Part shown: positions 12,201 to 22,837 of the stretch, in pieces
Position numbering within the stretch: position 1 is the first letter of the stretch
Layout of the letters: every line of letters begins with the position of its first letter
DNA from: Siphonodentalium dalli
Lineage: Eukaryota; Mollusca; Scaphopoda; Gadilida; Siphonodentaliidae
DNA: 64,000 nucleotides
Assembly: GCA_032622095.1 (NCBI GenBank)
Contig: CP136063.1
Location: 39,344,106 to 39,408,105, forward strand
Direction of reading: 5' to 3'
Position numbers and translations under genes: made by a program
The notes under the pieces: model-generated
What the model was told of the DNA's origin: nothing
Database searches by the model: none
Seen by the model: the letters and a program-made list of their open reading frames with translations, nothing else

Positions 12201-15200
12201 GTAATAACAAATTAATTGTTGTTGATGACTGTAAAAAATGTTATTCAAATAAACATCAAATGTTTTATTCAGTTTGTTGTCATTATGACATCCCACTCTA
12301 CATAACAGTTCCAATGCACCCATGTTGGCGAGATATTTCAGTAATATATATTTCACACGGATTCATTAAAAAAATTACGTTAATGTACAAATGTCTGGTA
12401 ATTTTCTTTTATAAACGCCGATTACGCGCGCACTGACCAGCTTGTGTAAATGTGTCTCTCATAACCCACATCTACTTCTCACCTACCCTAAATCGAGCGG
12501 GAGTACGTGTTGCGCATAGAATATAATGTTTCAATAGATATATGTTGCAAGTAAAATGAGTCTGATTCATTTGATGCGTACAATAACATCAATTCGATCA
12601 CATAATCAATCTTAAATAATTCCGTCATTTGATATTATGGAATTATTCGTAAATTGACATCACAGATAATATTCGTGTCGTCGAGGATTGATATATTGGA
12701 AACAGACAGTTAAAACCCGAGTGTTTATAAGGAACTTCCTGATAATATTTTGCGTGTGGTACAGTAAAACAAAAACTGTCTTGTAAATAAAACGAGAAAA
12801 ATAAAACAATGAACTATACCGGTAAAACATAAACAATAATTTGTTGGTATTCCGCATGTCCCACATCAACACCCAGGTTAACTAAACAAAGTTCATGTGT
12901 AAATATTTTCGATCTGATAACGGACTCGGATATCCACAGAAACGCTTTTGAAATTGACAAAATATTCGCATGTTTCTGTCAAAATAATCGGAGAAAAATC
13001 AGCATTTCATAAATAAACATATATCGCAAACCTGATCTTCCAAACAACATAGATTCCATTTACCATTTCTGGAAAGTTTTTCACACTTGAAAATTTGTCG
13101 CTTAGTCCAGTTATCACTCATTTCGACATACCAATCACAAAGCATTCTGAGCTTCCATCACATTCAATATTCCTGTTATTTTTTCTCAAAACCCACATCA
13201 CTATTTATACTGTCGTCTGTGTATATTATTGTAATATATTCAATCTCTCCTTAGAAAGAGGCAATACAGACATATTACAGGCGGGGAACATTCCCATTCT
13301 TGGTACGACCGAATCTGACATAGAATGAGTTAATTTAATTCAAATGTCCATATCTCATATAAAAATAATCGGCGGTTTCTTGAGCACTGACTTCACCCAT
13401 CGCCGCTTTTTAAAAGGCATAGCAGGAAATGGCACCCTTTTAATAATCTCTAAACAATGGCTTGATTAGCCCATTGTCTCATTTTTGTCCGTCCGTTATT
13501 AATTTCCGGGTGCCTGCGGAATATATAATTACAGTGATAACTGAACAGGGCTACATGAATTGCATGATTTGTACACAACATAGACTCCACGTCCTATGCC
13601 CATACATGCATGATGCATTGCACATCTGAGAGACAATTTCACACGGAGTTTGCGGATATGGGACATCGGTTACAGAGTACAGTTTCTAATCGCGGGATAT
13701 ACGGACGATTGCACGACAGTGCTAACAAGTGGATAATTTGTTTTGTACAGGGGAAGTATGGTCAGGATTGGTCGTCTTCCTACTGATCTTGTTTTAATTA
13801 CCGTTATAGTTGTATTGATATATATAACTTTCAAAAAAAATAATTTTAATTTTAGTTTCTTTATTGAATTTACAAGGACTATTTCATTTGCATTGGTGAA
13901 AAATCATTTTCAAAAATTTTAATTTAAATTAAAAAAACTAAATTTTGCAATACCACACTAAGCCCCAACACGAACCTTATCTACACTATTTGTCTAAGTG
14001 TACTTAATTTAGCTGACCTCTTTGTTTTCGATGGTGTCCGCATGGTGTTATATCATAATGCTAGGAAGAAGCCAATGTGTTTTCAAAACACTGGTGTTTC
14101 ATAATCAGCTGACCAACTAATCACTGGCCACTGTGTTTTAAAAGTTGAAACTTGAATTGACCCATATGTTAATTAATTTCAATAAAGTATATAAAAATAA
14201 ATATTATCGTAAATCTTATGGGAGGGCACTTGACATGAGGTCGAATATACACACACGCAGGTTATGGTCACCAATAGCAGTAAATATCCTAACCCCACCA
14301 CATCATGTTGGTTAACAAAACTGACAATAAATAAGTTTCCGTAGACATAATTGCCATGCTTGTAACGACCGATTATCAGTTTGAATATTATATTCGTTTC
14401 ATATATATAAAACATAATCACATATTTCTGTAAACAAAATATTGCAGTAGAATCATATTTAAAATAGGGACATTTTGAGCTGAAGCCCTCGAGCTCTGCG
14501 CTGGTTACGGATATCGATTATACATGTATGAAAGAATTAGCAAAACCAAGCCATCCATCCATCGAAATAGTTTCCATGTAACGAATTATATCAGGTCAGA
14601 ATATATTATTCTTTTAACACATATTAAATATTCATATGTTCGTGTAAATATATTGGAGTAAAATAAGTTGAAAGGTTCTGATGATCCGACACAACGTTCG
14701 AATGTTCGTTTAAAACTAAACGGACATTGATACCAGACAAATTCTAAATTGAAACTAAATTGAACATTTATCAAGATATTTATCAAGATATTTTCGATCT
14801 AACAACAGGAAGATGTAAATCTATAAGATTCAATAAATATATATAGTCATATGTTATTGTCAAAATATTCGAGTTATTTAGTATTAAGTTAGCACCCTTC
14901 TTGAAATAATGCACGTGTATCGGTACCATTCCTACTCCAATTTTTACAATCGACGGGTTGAATTTCGATGAAATTTCCGTTAAATAAAATGATGCTGCTC
15001 ATTTGCCAATTTGAGCAGCAATTTCGAGAATATATTTTGAACTAGGGAGGTGATAATTAATTACGTAACGCACACCGCGAGCTCCGCCACCGCGGCGTGC
15101 CAAGCTCCGGCCGCCAGCGATGGCTCCGTGTTCAGCCATGTTCCTCCGTGTTCATGTCGCGGTCACCTGTATTATGGCCGTGGTCACCCGTGGTCATAGC

Positions 15201-18200
15201 GTGGATGTTCCGTGTTCAAACGTGATCAAGGTTTGTTTAAAACTAAACGGACAATGATACCAGAAACATTCTAATTTAAACTAAATTGAACATTTATCAA
15301 AGGTCCCATAAAGTTATTTTCGATCAGGAAGATGTAAATCTATAAAATTCAATAAATATTTATAGTCATATGTTCCTGTCAAAATATTCGAGTTATTTAG
15401 TATTGAGTTAGCACTCTACTTGAAATAATGCAAGTGTATCGGTACAATTCCGCCTCCCATATATAAGTTATTTTTATGAGTTATCGCGGTATATTGCAGA
15501 TTGGTATCTTTACTTTTTCTGGGCCAATTTTCACAATCGACGGGTTGAATTTCGATGAAATTTCCGATAAATAAAATGGTGCCGCTCATTTGCCAATTTG
15601 AGCAGCAATTTCGAGAATATATTTTGAACTAGGGAGGTGATAATTAATTACGTAACGGACACCGCGAGCTCCGCCACAGCGGCGTGTCAAGCTCCGGCCG
15701 CCAGCGATGTTTCCGTGTTCAGCCATGTTCCTCCGTGTTCATGTCGCGGTCACCTGTGTTATGGCCGTGTTCACCCGAGGTCATAGCGTGGATGTTCCGT
15801 GTTCAAACGTGATCATTTGGTCGTGGTCACCCGTTGATCGTACCGTGGTCATAGCGTGGATGTTCCGTGTTCAAACGATTGAACACGTTTACCCAGACCG
15901 TGATCTTGGCGAGTTCAGATTTTGAACACGGAAAAACCACGGAAGAATCGCGCGTGGTCTTCCGTGGACATGTAAAAAACCACGGGCCTTATACTGTATT
16001 TCTCATTTGAGCATAACTGAGACACATTATGGAGACTTAATTTTGGGATATTGGAACCACTATCAATGAATATACTGATCCTTACCAATTCAATTTTTTT
16101 TATAATTTCAGTGTAAAATATTGGACAAACTTGTTTTTCATGTAGGTGGCATCACCCTCAACACAAAGGGCGACCCACATATGTTTGGGTTTCGAAAGAA
16201 CAATCCAGTTCTTCAAAGAGAAGGAGTTGGCTGTTGACTTTTCAAACTATATGAGTTTTATGAAATAATTGCATGATTTATGTATATTTGAGCCAAAGTC
16301 AGCATACATGTGTGTCTATGTCAAAATGTTTGTCTCAACTTTTATCGAATTTGGCAAAATAAGGCCACATTACTCACAGTTCGTACTTTATTTTCGGAGG
16401 AAAATGGACCACCGTTACCGATCATGCCGTCGACAGGATCAGAATCATGTCCACTATCAACACAAACTCAACAGAGTGGAACCAAAGGAGCTGATAACAA
16501 CAAGAAAGGTATTAAGTTGTTTATATATTTCTGATTGTCATTGTGATAAATTGTGCTGGTCATTATTGTGGCCATTTTCAAGTGTAGAAATATAACTGGA
16601 CTATCATGAAAACCCTATTAAAACTGACTCCGGAAGTCATTTTGGCTAAGAGGTTCTATTTCTGATAGACACAAATCAATTTTAGTAACCCGATGAACTT
16701 GTATCACCTAGGAAATATAATTGCCTAGGCAAACAATTTTTGCCTCTGCTTTTACGGTTGAAGTTTTACCTAGGCATTGCCTAGGCTAATTCCCAGGGCT
16801 GTATAAATCATGCACAATATTCAATATGATATGTTATTTTACAGTTAAGGCGAAAAAGTCGAAGACGGTGGGAAAATCAGATGATCATGTGGACAATAGG
16901 AAGGCCATGAAAGAGAGGTTTCTGGCAGAGGCCCTAACAACCAGTAAGTAATTACCATAAACACAACAATAAAGAGCGTTCACATGATCATTGTTACATC
17001 ATTATTTGTATTAAAATATAAAAATGTAACAATCGAGGTTTGTTTAATTTGACACTGTATATTTCTCATTTGAGCATAACTGAGACACATTATGGAGACT
17101 TAAATTTGGAATATTGGACCCACTATCAATGAATATACTGATCCTTACCAATTCAATTTTTTTATAATTTAGGGTAAAATATTGGACAAACTTGTTTTTC
17201 ATGTAGGCGGCATCACCCTCAACACAAAGGGCAACCCACATATGTTTGGGGTCCGAAAGAACAATCCAGTTCTTCAAAGAGAAGGAGTTGGCTGTTGACT
17301 TTTCAAACTATATGAATAGTGAGTTTTATGAAATAATTGCATGATTTATGTATATTTGAGCCAAAGTCAGCATACATGTGTGTCTATGTCAAAATGTTTG
17401 TCTCAACTTTTATCGAATTTGGCACACATATTAACCACCATACAGTTAGGATAGGATAGGATATTTTATTTCAATATACACATATTAATGCATAATACAT
17501 TTGACAAATATTATGTTGTATATTCGAGGGGTGGCATAGTCGGGCTAGACTGTCTTACTGCCACCCCCTTAAAAATGAAAAGATGTTACGATAGGCAGTT
17601 CATAGAACTTCATACATGTGCATATTAAATTTTAAGATTCAATTTTCAACATAAATTTTTTTTTCTCGCAAATTAACAGGACGATCCGAGTTACTGCAGG
17701 TGCTATTCCACCTTTACCTTAGCAGTGAACCCACAATCGTTATCAAAAAAGCAAAGCCACTTGCGAGACCCATCACACATCAACTGCTGCCCTAATCTAC
17801 ACCGTTTGTTCAAACCTTTATTTTGCAATGCTTGGTCATGTAAACTTAGTTCAGATATTAAATCAGAATCCATTCTTGTCAAAATACTATACAGTTCATG
17901 TCTATTATTACAGTTACAGTTCATGTTGGAAGCCACATCTTGTTTTGATAAAATGTTGCTGTGGTCTCATGGTCTGAACCCAAAACACTAGTTAACCCTT
18001 TGAGTGCCAGGTCGATTTTTGTATCAACCCATATACCCTGTGCCAATGCATTCTCTTATATATGCGAGTCGACCATAGGTCGAATAAATTATAATATTTA
18101 CATTGACCTTGTAAGCCAGTGCATTCTCTTATTTATGCAATGCTCCCTATGGGAGACTCTAAAAATACAATATTCATTTCACAGCATCAGCCAAAAAAGA

Positions 18201-20555
18201 AGAATCTCTAAGAGAGTTGGGGAAAAAGGTCCGTGCACAAGCCTTGAAATAGGGTGTCTCATTTGCAGAATGAGGTCCCCAGAGGGTGAATTTAGTGATG
18301 CTACCCCGCATAGTGGGCTAGCATCACCAAATTCACCCTCTGGGAACCTCATTCTGCTGAGGTGTAAGCAGAATGAGGTCCCCCGAGGATGAATTTGGTG
18401 ATGGTAGCCCGCTATGCGGGGTAGCATCACTAAATTCACCCTCTGGGAACCTCATTCTGCAAATGAGACACCCTATTTCAAGGCTTGTCCGTGCACTGCA
18501 GAAAGATGCCTGGGGTAAATGTTTCATCTCACTTTCCATTTCTGTTTGTTGCAATTCAAATTCCTATGTAGAATGATGTTATTCAGTGGTCGATTGGGTA
18601 CAAGAGTAGTAAACTTCAACATAATGTAATGGCAAAATAAGGCCACATTACTCACAGTTCGTATCTCAGAAAATGTTACTACTTTATGCTTTTCATGGCC
18701 CATACATTAGGTATCTGCGAATCGGGGATTTTGCATTGAATCGAATCTCGATATCGAATCTCCTTCCTGATACCGACATCGAATCAAATCAGCTAGTGAT
18801 TGACATTGTCTACCATTGTGTATTTCAGTGTCTCATGACAAAATACCCCAAAATTCACTAGATACTACATGTATATAACAATGTTAATCTCCTTAAGCAT
18901 CCGTTGGAACTTGTGTTTTTTGTTTGTTAGGAAAATCATGACATAGGCAAGTCACTCTCAGTCTCCTGGTGGGTTTCGGGTATGTTGCATTGAATTTCTA
19001 TCTGATACAATGTCATGGCGAGCATGACACACGAAGTGACAGTAAGACACTTAAAGACAGTTCAATCAACATTTCACGAACACCATGGCTTGAAAGTCAC
19101 CTGCCTACATTATTTAATAAATAATAATAAAGATTTGACATAAGTGGAAATGGGTACAACAACAATAGTGGTAATTGTTGTTGTCTGATACCAGTGGTAT
19201 TTACCTGTTCACCCACAATAGTTCAAACACCAAAATCACATAGTCACATAAGTTGAGGTGTCCCAGAAAACAGAAACAAGTTACAAGAATAAAATGTTAT
19301 CATTTGTTACCGATTGTTCTAAGGTTTCTCACAGTTTCTGTTAATTCCAATCTATGTTTTGTCCCTCATAACAGCGGCTGACATTGAATTTTATTCATAC
19401 AATCTGAATTGGATATATAAAGCTCTAAACACAAGTTAACCCTTTACCCAACAGAAGGGCCCTGTGCCAATGCATTCTCTTATATATGCGAGTTGACCAT
19501 AAGGTCGCCTCGCATATACAAGAGAATGCATTGGCTTAACACATTAAAAATTATAAAATTGTTAAAGAATGTAAGAAAAAATGCTAAAAAACGATTTTTT
19601 TAGGCCAATGCATTCTCTTATATATGCGAGGCGACCTATCGACTCGCATATATAAGAGAATGCATTGGCACAGGGCATAACTGTAACCATCACAAAGTGG
19701 TCAATGAACCGGTTCCAATGATATCCATATTTGTATGGTTTTATTGAGACAGACCCAAGATAATTTAGGCTGTTGCAGCTTTATTTGGCCGTTTTTGGCC
19801 GGTTTGTTGGGTAAAGGGTTAATCAATTGAGTTCCGCACTGTTTAGAGGTTCTAAATAGTGTTGATACAGATTACAAATACCGGTATATGCGGCAATTGA
19901 TCACAGTTAAGGGTTGCAATCGAAACACATAATTTGTATAATCATTATTGCATGTCTATTCTGAATGGCATACATTGAAAATTACCTACGTTGGGTAACT
20001 TGGCAACCTTGTGCATCAATTTTTGTGAGTACAAGTCATTTGGCATGTGTTATTTAGATGCAATAACAATACTACACCAATGTAACATCGATTAGAAAAT
20101 ATCTGAATCAGCGGACCGATTCGGTGTCGATCTCAAATCGAGTGCCCCATATCGACATCGAATCGAATATTCGCAGGTCCCTACCATATGTGTACTTCAA
20201 ACTTGTATGGACACTAACAAATAATAATGTTGTCTTTATTATCCCTCTTGCTGTATTATGGCTAAAACAGATGGAGCAAACAGGGACATGGTCACCAGGG
20301 GCAGGTGCATATTATAATCCCAGTGCAGCAGATAGAATATTCAATTTACAATATACAAAGCAACAATTCTTTTAAATTACAGGCAAGGCAACAGGCAATA
20401 AAGAGGCCGCAGTGCCCTACAAAAAAATAAAGAATGGGGAAATCATTGTGGATATAGAAAAATATCCAGACATTATATTGACTGACCCACAGAACCTTGG
20501 AGTCAAAAGACTCAAAAACATCCTAAGTTTTGGGCCACCCAAAATTAATGCATAA
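6182..20555 (+). CDS. Eight-exon gene, HMG-box-like/homeodomain-like protein of unknown function
   Basis: Exons: 6182-6262, 7018-7170, 9486-9683, 16146-16254, 16380-16508, 16845-16943, 18185-18237 plus 18496-18514, and 20383-20555. With the 18238-18495 insertion left out they total 1,014 bases, or 337 codons plus TAA, and every junction is in phase. The start is the first ATG after a plausible acceptor. Exon 2 begins HRKRRATTPQETEIL and has a homeodomain-like helix pattern ending DWDMKRIE. Exon 3 looks like the second half of an HMG box (ECAEGWRQLCTEEKSAYEKK). Exon 5 is a Ser/Pro/Thr/Gln linker and exon 6 is Lys-rich. The last exons carry a conserved-looking tail (YKKIKNGEIIVDIEKYPDII). A nuclear DNA-binding role is inferred, not shown. 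An upstream acceptor (9484) would need an extra exon that I did not find. The allele as sequenced is broken by a MITE in exon 7. Confidence 0.6.
7018..7170 (+). CDS. Exon 2, homeodomain-like segment
   Basis: 51 open codons between acceptor CTTTCCAG and donor GAG|GTAAGTAC, phase 0 at both ends. The KRR-rich start, the aromatic W in helix 1 position and the WDMKRIE end resemble a homeodomain up to helix 3. The usual WFxNRR continuation is absent in the joined product, so this is a partial or divergent match. Confidence 0.6.
7880..9250. repeat. Diverged tandem repeat of ~147 bp inside intron 2
   Basis: Units share GCCGATTTCCACCAAATT, CATGATACAAGGAATCT, a TTTAA-rich stretch and a GTTTGA-type end at roughly 145-150 bp spacing (for example near 8118, 8265, 8757, 8910, 9055 and 9195). 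Two unit classes alternate (GGAATCTAAT versus GAAGAATCTAATGG). The repeat is old and diverged. Confidence 0.55.
8343..8690. repeat. 29 bp G-rich minisatellite, ~12 copies
   Basis: Unit GATGAGAGATTGGGGGTGGG plus AGGTCGTTT, nearly perfect, with one copy lacking GAT near 8513. It grew inside one monomer of the ~147 bp repeat. The strand carries regular GGGGG and GGG runs that could form G-quadruplexes. Long minus-strand ORFs here (SHPQSLIKRPPTPNL type) are by-products of repetition. Confidence 0.9.
9486..9683 (+). CDS. Exon 3, HMG-box-like segment
   Basis: 66 codons ending THN before donor AAC|GTGAGTAG. The acceptor is the second AG of TTGTTTCAGAG, which keeps phase 0 with exon 2. Using the first AG (exon from 9484) shifts phase. 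Residues AEGWRQLCTEEKSAYEKKAK match the helix 2-3 part of HMG boxes. MDGMMDG near the end is a short internal repeat. Confidence 0.6.
10306..11245. repeat. Internal tandem duplication, left part of the 6 kb element
   Basis: About 430 bp containing GGCACCTAGTCTTTTCAGGG, TTGCCGCAG and ATTTGTTTATCTGTGTC occurs at about 10306-10730 and again at about 10840-11245. Similarity is high, with a (TA)n length difference. Confidence 0.75.
11844..12130 (+). repeat. ~280 bp hairpin-containing dispersed repeat, copy 1
   Basis: Carries ATGAGTTTCTATTGTATATG, then an inverted core around GAGGCTCAAAT with TTTAGT.GACGAGGTTGATAAATT, then CGAGATACCTTTTATCACATG and GCGATCGCA.GTCATTTAAA. Copies 2 and 3 lie at 20598-20880 (reverse) and 45800-46125. 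The core forms a long stem. It is probably a MITE; no target duplication was resolved. Confidence 0.7.
14700..15900. repeat. Internal tandem duplication, right part of the 6 kb element
   Basis: A segment from TTTAAAACTAAACGGACA to GTGTTCAAACGTGATCA occurs at about 14705-15230 and 15236-15815. It includes the GC-rich stretch CCGCGAGCTCCGCCAC and the CCGTGGTC motifs. Confidence 0.75.
16146..16254 (+). CDS. Exon 4
   Basis: Starts VASPSTQRATHICLG after acceptor TTTTTCATGTAG and ends SNYM plus one base. A paralogous copy at 17207-17318 has 3 more exonic bases and a better donor (A|GTGAGT). Here the donor is the weak A|GTTTTATG after a 7-base loss. Confidence 0.5.
16380..16508 (+). CDS. Exon 5
   Basis: Acceptor ATTACTCACAG, donor AAAG|GTATTAAG, phase 1 at both ends. 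It encodes a Ser/Thr/Pro/Gln-rich linker (SEENGPPLPIMPSTGSES) ending GADNNKK. Confidence 0.55.
16845..16943 (+). CDS. Exon 6
   Basis: Acceptor TTATTTTACAG, donor ACCA|GTAAGTAA, phase 1 at both ends. It encodes a Lys-rich start (KAKKSKTVGKSDDH) and a helical KAMKERFLAEALTT end, perhaps a nuclear localisation region. Confidence 0.6.
17035..17423 (+). repeat. Duplicate of exon 4 and its flanks
   Basis: Corresponds to 9955-9983 joined to 15997-16355, without the 6 kb element. It contains a second, intact-looking exon 4 (17207-17318, one base into the next codon). The downstream part of the duplicated intron (AAAATAAGGCCACATTACTC) reappears at 18630-18662, after exon 7, so the duplicate was itself interrupted or rearranged. 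Confidence 0.75.
17440..17990 (-). mobile_element. Possible 5'-truncated non-LTR retroelement fragment
   Basis: On the minus strand the block ends in AAATAAAATATCCTATCCTA, an A-rich and ATCCT-repeat tail of the sort some LINEs carry. A 77-residue minus-strand ORF (17703-17936) lies upstream of it. I do not recognise a domain, so the class is uncertain. Confidence 0.3.
17996..18165. repeat. piggyBac-type end with palindromic module (partial)
   Basis: TTAA at 17992-17995 is followed by CCCTTTGAGTGCCAGG and then the window-wide module GTGCCAATGCATTCTCTTAT. A second, diverged arm (GCCAGTGCATTCTCTTATTT) lies near 18116-18140. The far terminus was not found. Confidence 0.5.
18185..18514 (+). pseudogene. 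Exon 7, disrupted by a MITE
   Basis: Acceptor TTTCACAG at 18184 and donor TGGG|GTAAATG at 18515. Without the insertion the exon is 72 bases (SAKKEESLRELGKKVRALQK). The 250 bp MITE and its duplicated TCCGTGCA interrupt it after GTC CGT GCA. Its first bases read CAA GCC TTG AAA TAG, giving a stop five codons in. Confidence 0.65.
18238..18487. mobile_element. 250 bp palindromic MITE with 8 bp target duplication
   Basis: Begins CAAGCCTTGAAATAGGGTG and ends with the complement. At least 39 terminal bases match perfectly, and most of the element continues to pair. TCCGTGCA flanks both sides (18230-18237 and 18488-18495). An 8 bp duplication and a CA start suit the hAT group; no transposase is present. 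Confidence 0.9.
18708..20183. mobile_element. Possible decayed hAT-like element in intron 7
   Basis: The left end TAGGTATCTGCGAATCGGGG and the complement of the right end, TAGGGACCTGCGAATATTCG, agree at 13 of the first 15 bases. Both run into GATTCGA/TCGAAT-rich subterminal sequence. Flanking octamers CCATACAT and CCATATGT agree at 6 of 8. The interior contains the piggyBac-like MITE and no transposase ORF. Confidence 0.45.
19440..19818. mobile_element. piggyBac-like MITE, copy 1
   Basis: TTAA flanks both sides (19436-19439 and 19819-19822). Ends are CCCTTTACCCAACA and its complement TGTTGGGTAAAGGG. Inside are two inverted modules, each GCCAATGCATTCTCTTATAT plus GCGAG, a short centre with a GTCGAC-like core, and the complement. 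They are separated by TTAAAAATTATAAAATTG-type AT-rich sequence. CCCT ends with TTAA duplication are piggyBac hallmarks. Confidence 0.8.
20383..20555 (+). CDS. Exon 8 (last) of the eight-exon gene
   Basis: Acceptor TTTAAATTACAG. It encodes GKATGNKEAAVPYKKIKNGE and a hydrophobic/charged tail ending LSFGPPKINA, then TAA. Phase matches exon 7 with the MITE removed. Confidence 0.6.
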
Positions 20556-20597
20556 GGTAAAATATTTTATCACACAATTAACACACAAAACCAGCTT

Positions 20598-20880
20598 CAT
20601 AATTATTGGTAAGAGACACGTGCAATATTAGCACGTGCAATGACATCACGCCAGTATTTAAATTACTTGCGATTGCTGAAGTGTATGATTGTTGTTTTCG
20701 ATGAATACTTCGCGTTTATTGGATCATGTGATAAAAGGTATCTCAAACTCGTTCTATTTTATACAAAATTTATCAACTCGTCCACTAAATTCTATTTGAG
20801 CCGAGGTAAACCTCGGCTCAAATCGAATTTAGTGAACTCGGTTGATAAATTCCATATAAAATAGAAACTCATGTAAGATT
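20598..20880 (-). repeat. ~280 bp hairpin-containing dispersed repeat, copy 2
   Basis: Reverse-oriented copy of the repeat at 11844. Its core is almost perfectly palindromic (TTTGAGCCGAGGTAAACCTCGGCTCAAA region, 20797-20822), flanked by TTGATAAATT on the right and its complement on the left. Confidence 0.75.
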
Positions 20881-21799
20881 CTCTATATAATTGGATGAGA
20901 AATTTTCTCCTCTCGTACAACAACCAAAACTACTGTTGGATTACGAGACATTCGAATTAACCCATACATGTTGGATACCGGAAATTCAATTCATTAATGT
21001 ACGAGGAAGGAATATACGAGACAAACAAGATGATTCATAACCAAGGATTTTGCGAGACATTTGACTGATTAGCTACTATACGACATTAGGACAGTTTAAT
21101 ATGGTGCGCACCGCGATTTACCGGTATAGAAATATAACGAGCTCGATAATCTGACCAAATCTCACATAAATGCCAGCCAGAAACAAAAACGTGAATTGTA
21201 CATATTATATATAATGATAATCTTGAATACAACAAAATTATCTACTATATGTGACCCGCCATATCAAATCCAGTCGTAAGTCGGGATTTGTTTTACCCTA
21301 TGCCAATGCATTCTCTTATATATGCGAGTCGACCATAGGTCGCCTCGCATATATTAGAGAATGCATTGGCCTAACAATTTTTTATCATTTTTTTTTAAAT
21401 AAATGTTTCTTACAATTTTTAGGACATAAAATAAAAAACATCCATTACCCTGCAGGGAGCCCCACACATATATTGAAGCATATAGAAGAGTGTCGTCTGC
21501 TCATGTTTGTCTGGGGCTCTGTATGGGTGAAATTATAAAATTGTTAAAGAATACTTTGGATCCTAATGTGTGCTGTCTCATCCACATCTGACACACGGCT
21601 CAACTGTAGACTGGCGTCAGTCTAGAGACAGTCTCGGCCTTCGACATACGTTATTCTAATCTTGCCAGCCCACTATGACATGTAGTTCATTCCACTTTGT
21701 TCTCTCGCTTCGGCGATCGAGATTTGAGCTGATGTGATACCCCCGACAGGGGCGTTTGTCTGAGTGGTGTATCCACTCCTCGCATCACAGCGATTGAGG
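20881..21799. other. Spacer with one palindromic module
   Basis: No gene seen. At 21301-21372 lies one inverted module (GCCAATGCATTCTCTTATAT, centre TCGACCATAGGTCG, complement), here without recognised TTAA termini. Confidence 0.5.
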
Positions 21800-22835
21800 G
21801 TGCCGATCAGCATTGGGATTCGCTGTGTCAGACAATAGATAGAAAAGGATTTCATTATACACACTTGATATAAACATCGAGATATTCATGAATGGACCGA
21901 CACGATAGAACTCTCGGGTAGGAACGCACATCTACTCTGCAAACCGGGGAATAAATGTATCAGTTCCCGAACAATTTCGCTTGCTACTACATTTCACCCA
22001 GGTGCTTCGAAATTATCCCGCACTCTGAGCCAGTATTGGGGTAATCTAACTGACAGCCACCACACATACCACGACTTTTCTGGTTCGAAACCAGGCATAA
22101 TATTTCGACGCCAGAAAAATATCGGGAACTCATCTCCAAAAAACGGATTTGATAGCCCATTTTCACATATACATGTGTCGCCACACACGTCAATTTTCTT
22201 GCACAAAAAGCATCGATATTGACATAGCCGACAACCCACATACCGATGGATGTCCAGACAACTTCGTGTGTATTTCTTTGTCACAGCAGGACACTCTCTG
22301 GTGTCGAGGGCCAAAGTACCGCTAAGAGATTAGAGTGCGCCCACATATGGCGCCAACTTAGGGTTTACCATTACACGGAAATTGATGCCAACATGTCTCG
22401 CCAACGATCAAACAAGCTCGATTAGGTGACATCTTGACTGGCACATTTATGTCGATATCACAGCTGTACCATTAAATGTACATCAATCACAGTATTCTTT
22501 CTTATGTCTGGCTGTCAGCAGTTTTCGGAATCCAGCACATCAGTGGGGTATCTATCGGCTCCTGTTCTTTGATACCCTTGCATAATACCCAGGTGCCGAC
22601 ATCGCACATGTCGCCCCAGAATTAATTCTGGCCATCATAGATTACGGTTTAACGCAAACTGACCAACCGTGGGCTATGTGCATAGATATGCAACATGTAC
22701 ATCTATACCAATTTGTCTGCGGCATAAGGACAATAATGAACCACATCCTTATTACACAATAAGGCACCATGTGCACCATTCTTCTGTGACGTATGAGTCG
22801 AGCTAGTGTTGAAGCATCGGGCCTTCCTCACAAAA
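21800..22835 (+). mobile_element. Penelope-like element, 5'-truncated copy A
   Basis: 21876-22680 parallels 41155-41920 at high identity: the end of the RT reading frame and the following non-coding 3' region. Just before it, TTCGCTGTGTCAGACAATAG (near 21820-21840) matches sequence that lies after the element in copy B (near 42224-42245). A 3' segment placed upstream of a truncated copy is the pseudo-LTR arrangement known for Penelope-like elements. The reading frame here is broken. Confidence 0.65.
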
Positions 22836-22837
22836 TA

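Larger units (their letters stand above)
9984..15996. mobile_element. 6,013 bp TA-flanked inverted-repeat element without transposase
   Basis: The left end CAGTATAAGGCCCGTGGTTTT (9984) is matched by its complement at the right end, which finishes CCACGGGCCTTATACTG (15996); at least 23 bp are perfect. The flanks carry TA at 9982-9983 and 15997-15998. A paralogous empty site at 17047-17070 reads GACACTGTATATTTCTC, exactly the two flanks joined with one TA. Both ends are packed with CCGTGGTC, CGTGTTC and CACGG motifs in both directions over several hundred bases, which look like subterminal binding sites. The interior is AT-rich with no credible transposase. TA duplication and CAGT...ACTG ends suit the Tc1/mariner type, but the size is unusual and the superfamily is not established. 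Confidence 0.8.

Noticed and set aside
9984-15996. Reading the 6 kb element as a Polinton or giant virus-like element
   Set aside because: No polymerase, integrase or capsid ORF is visible, and the duplication is 2 bp TA rather than 6 bp.
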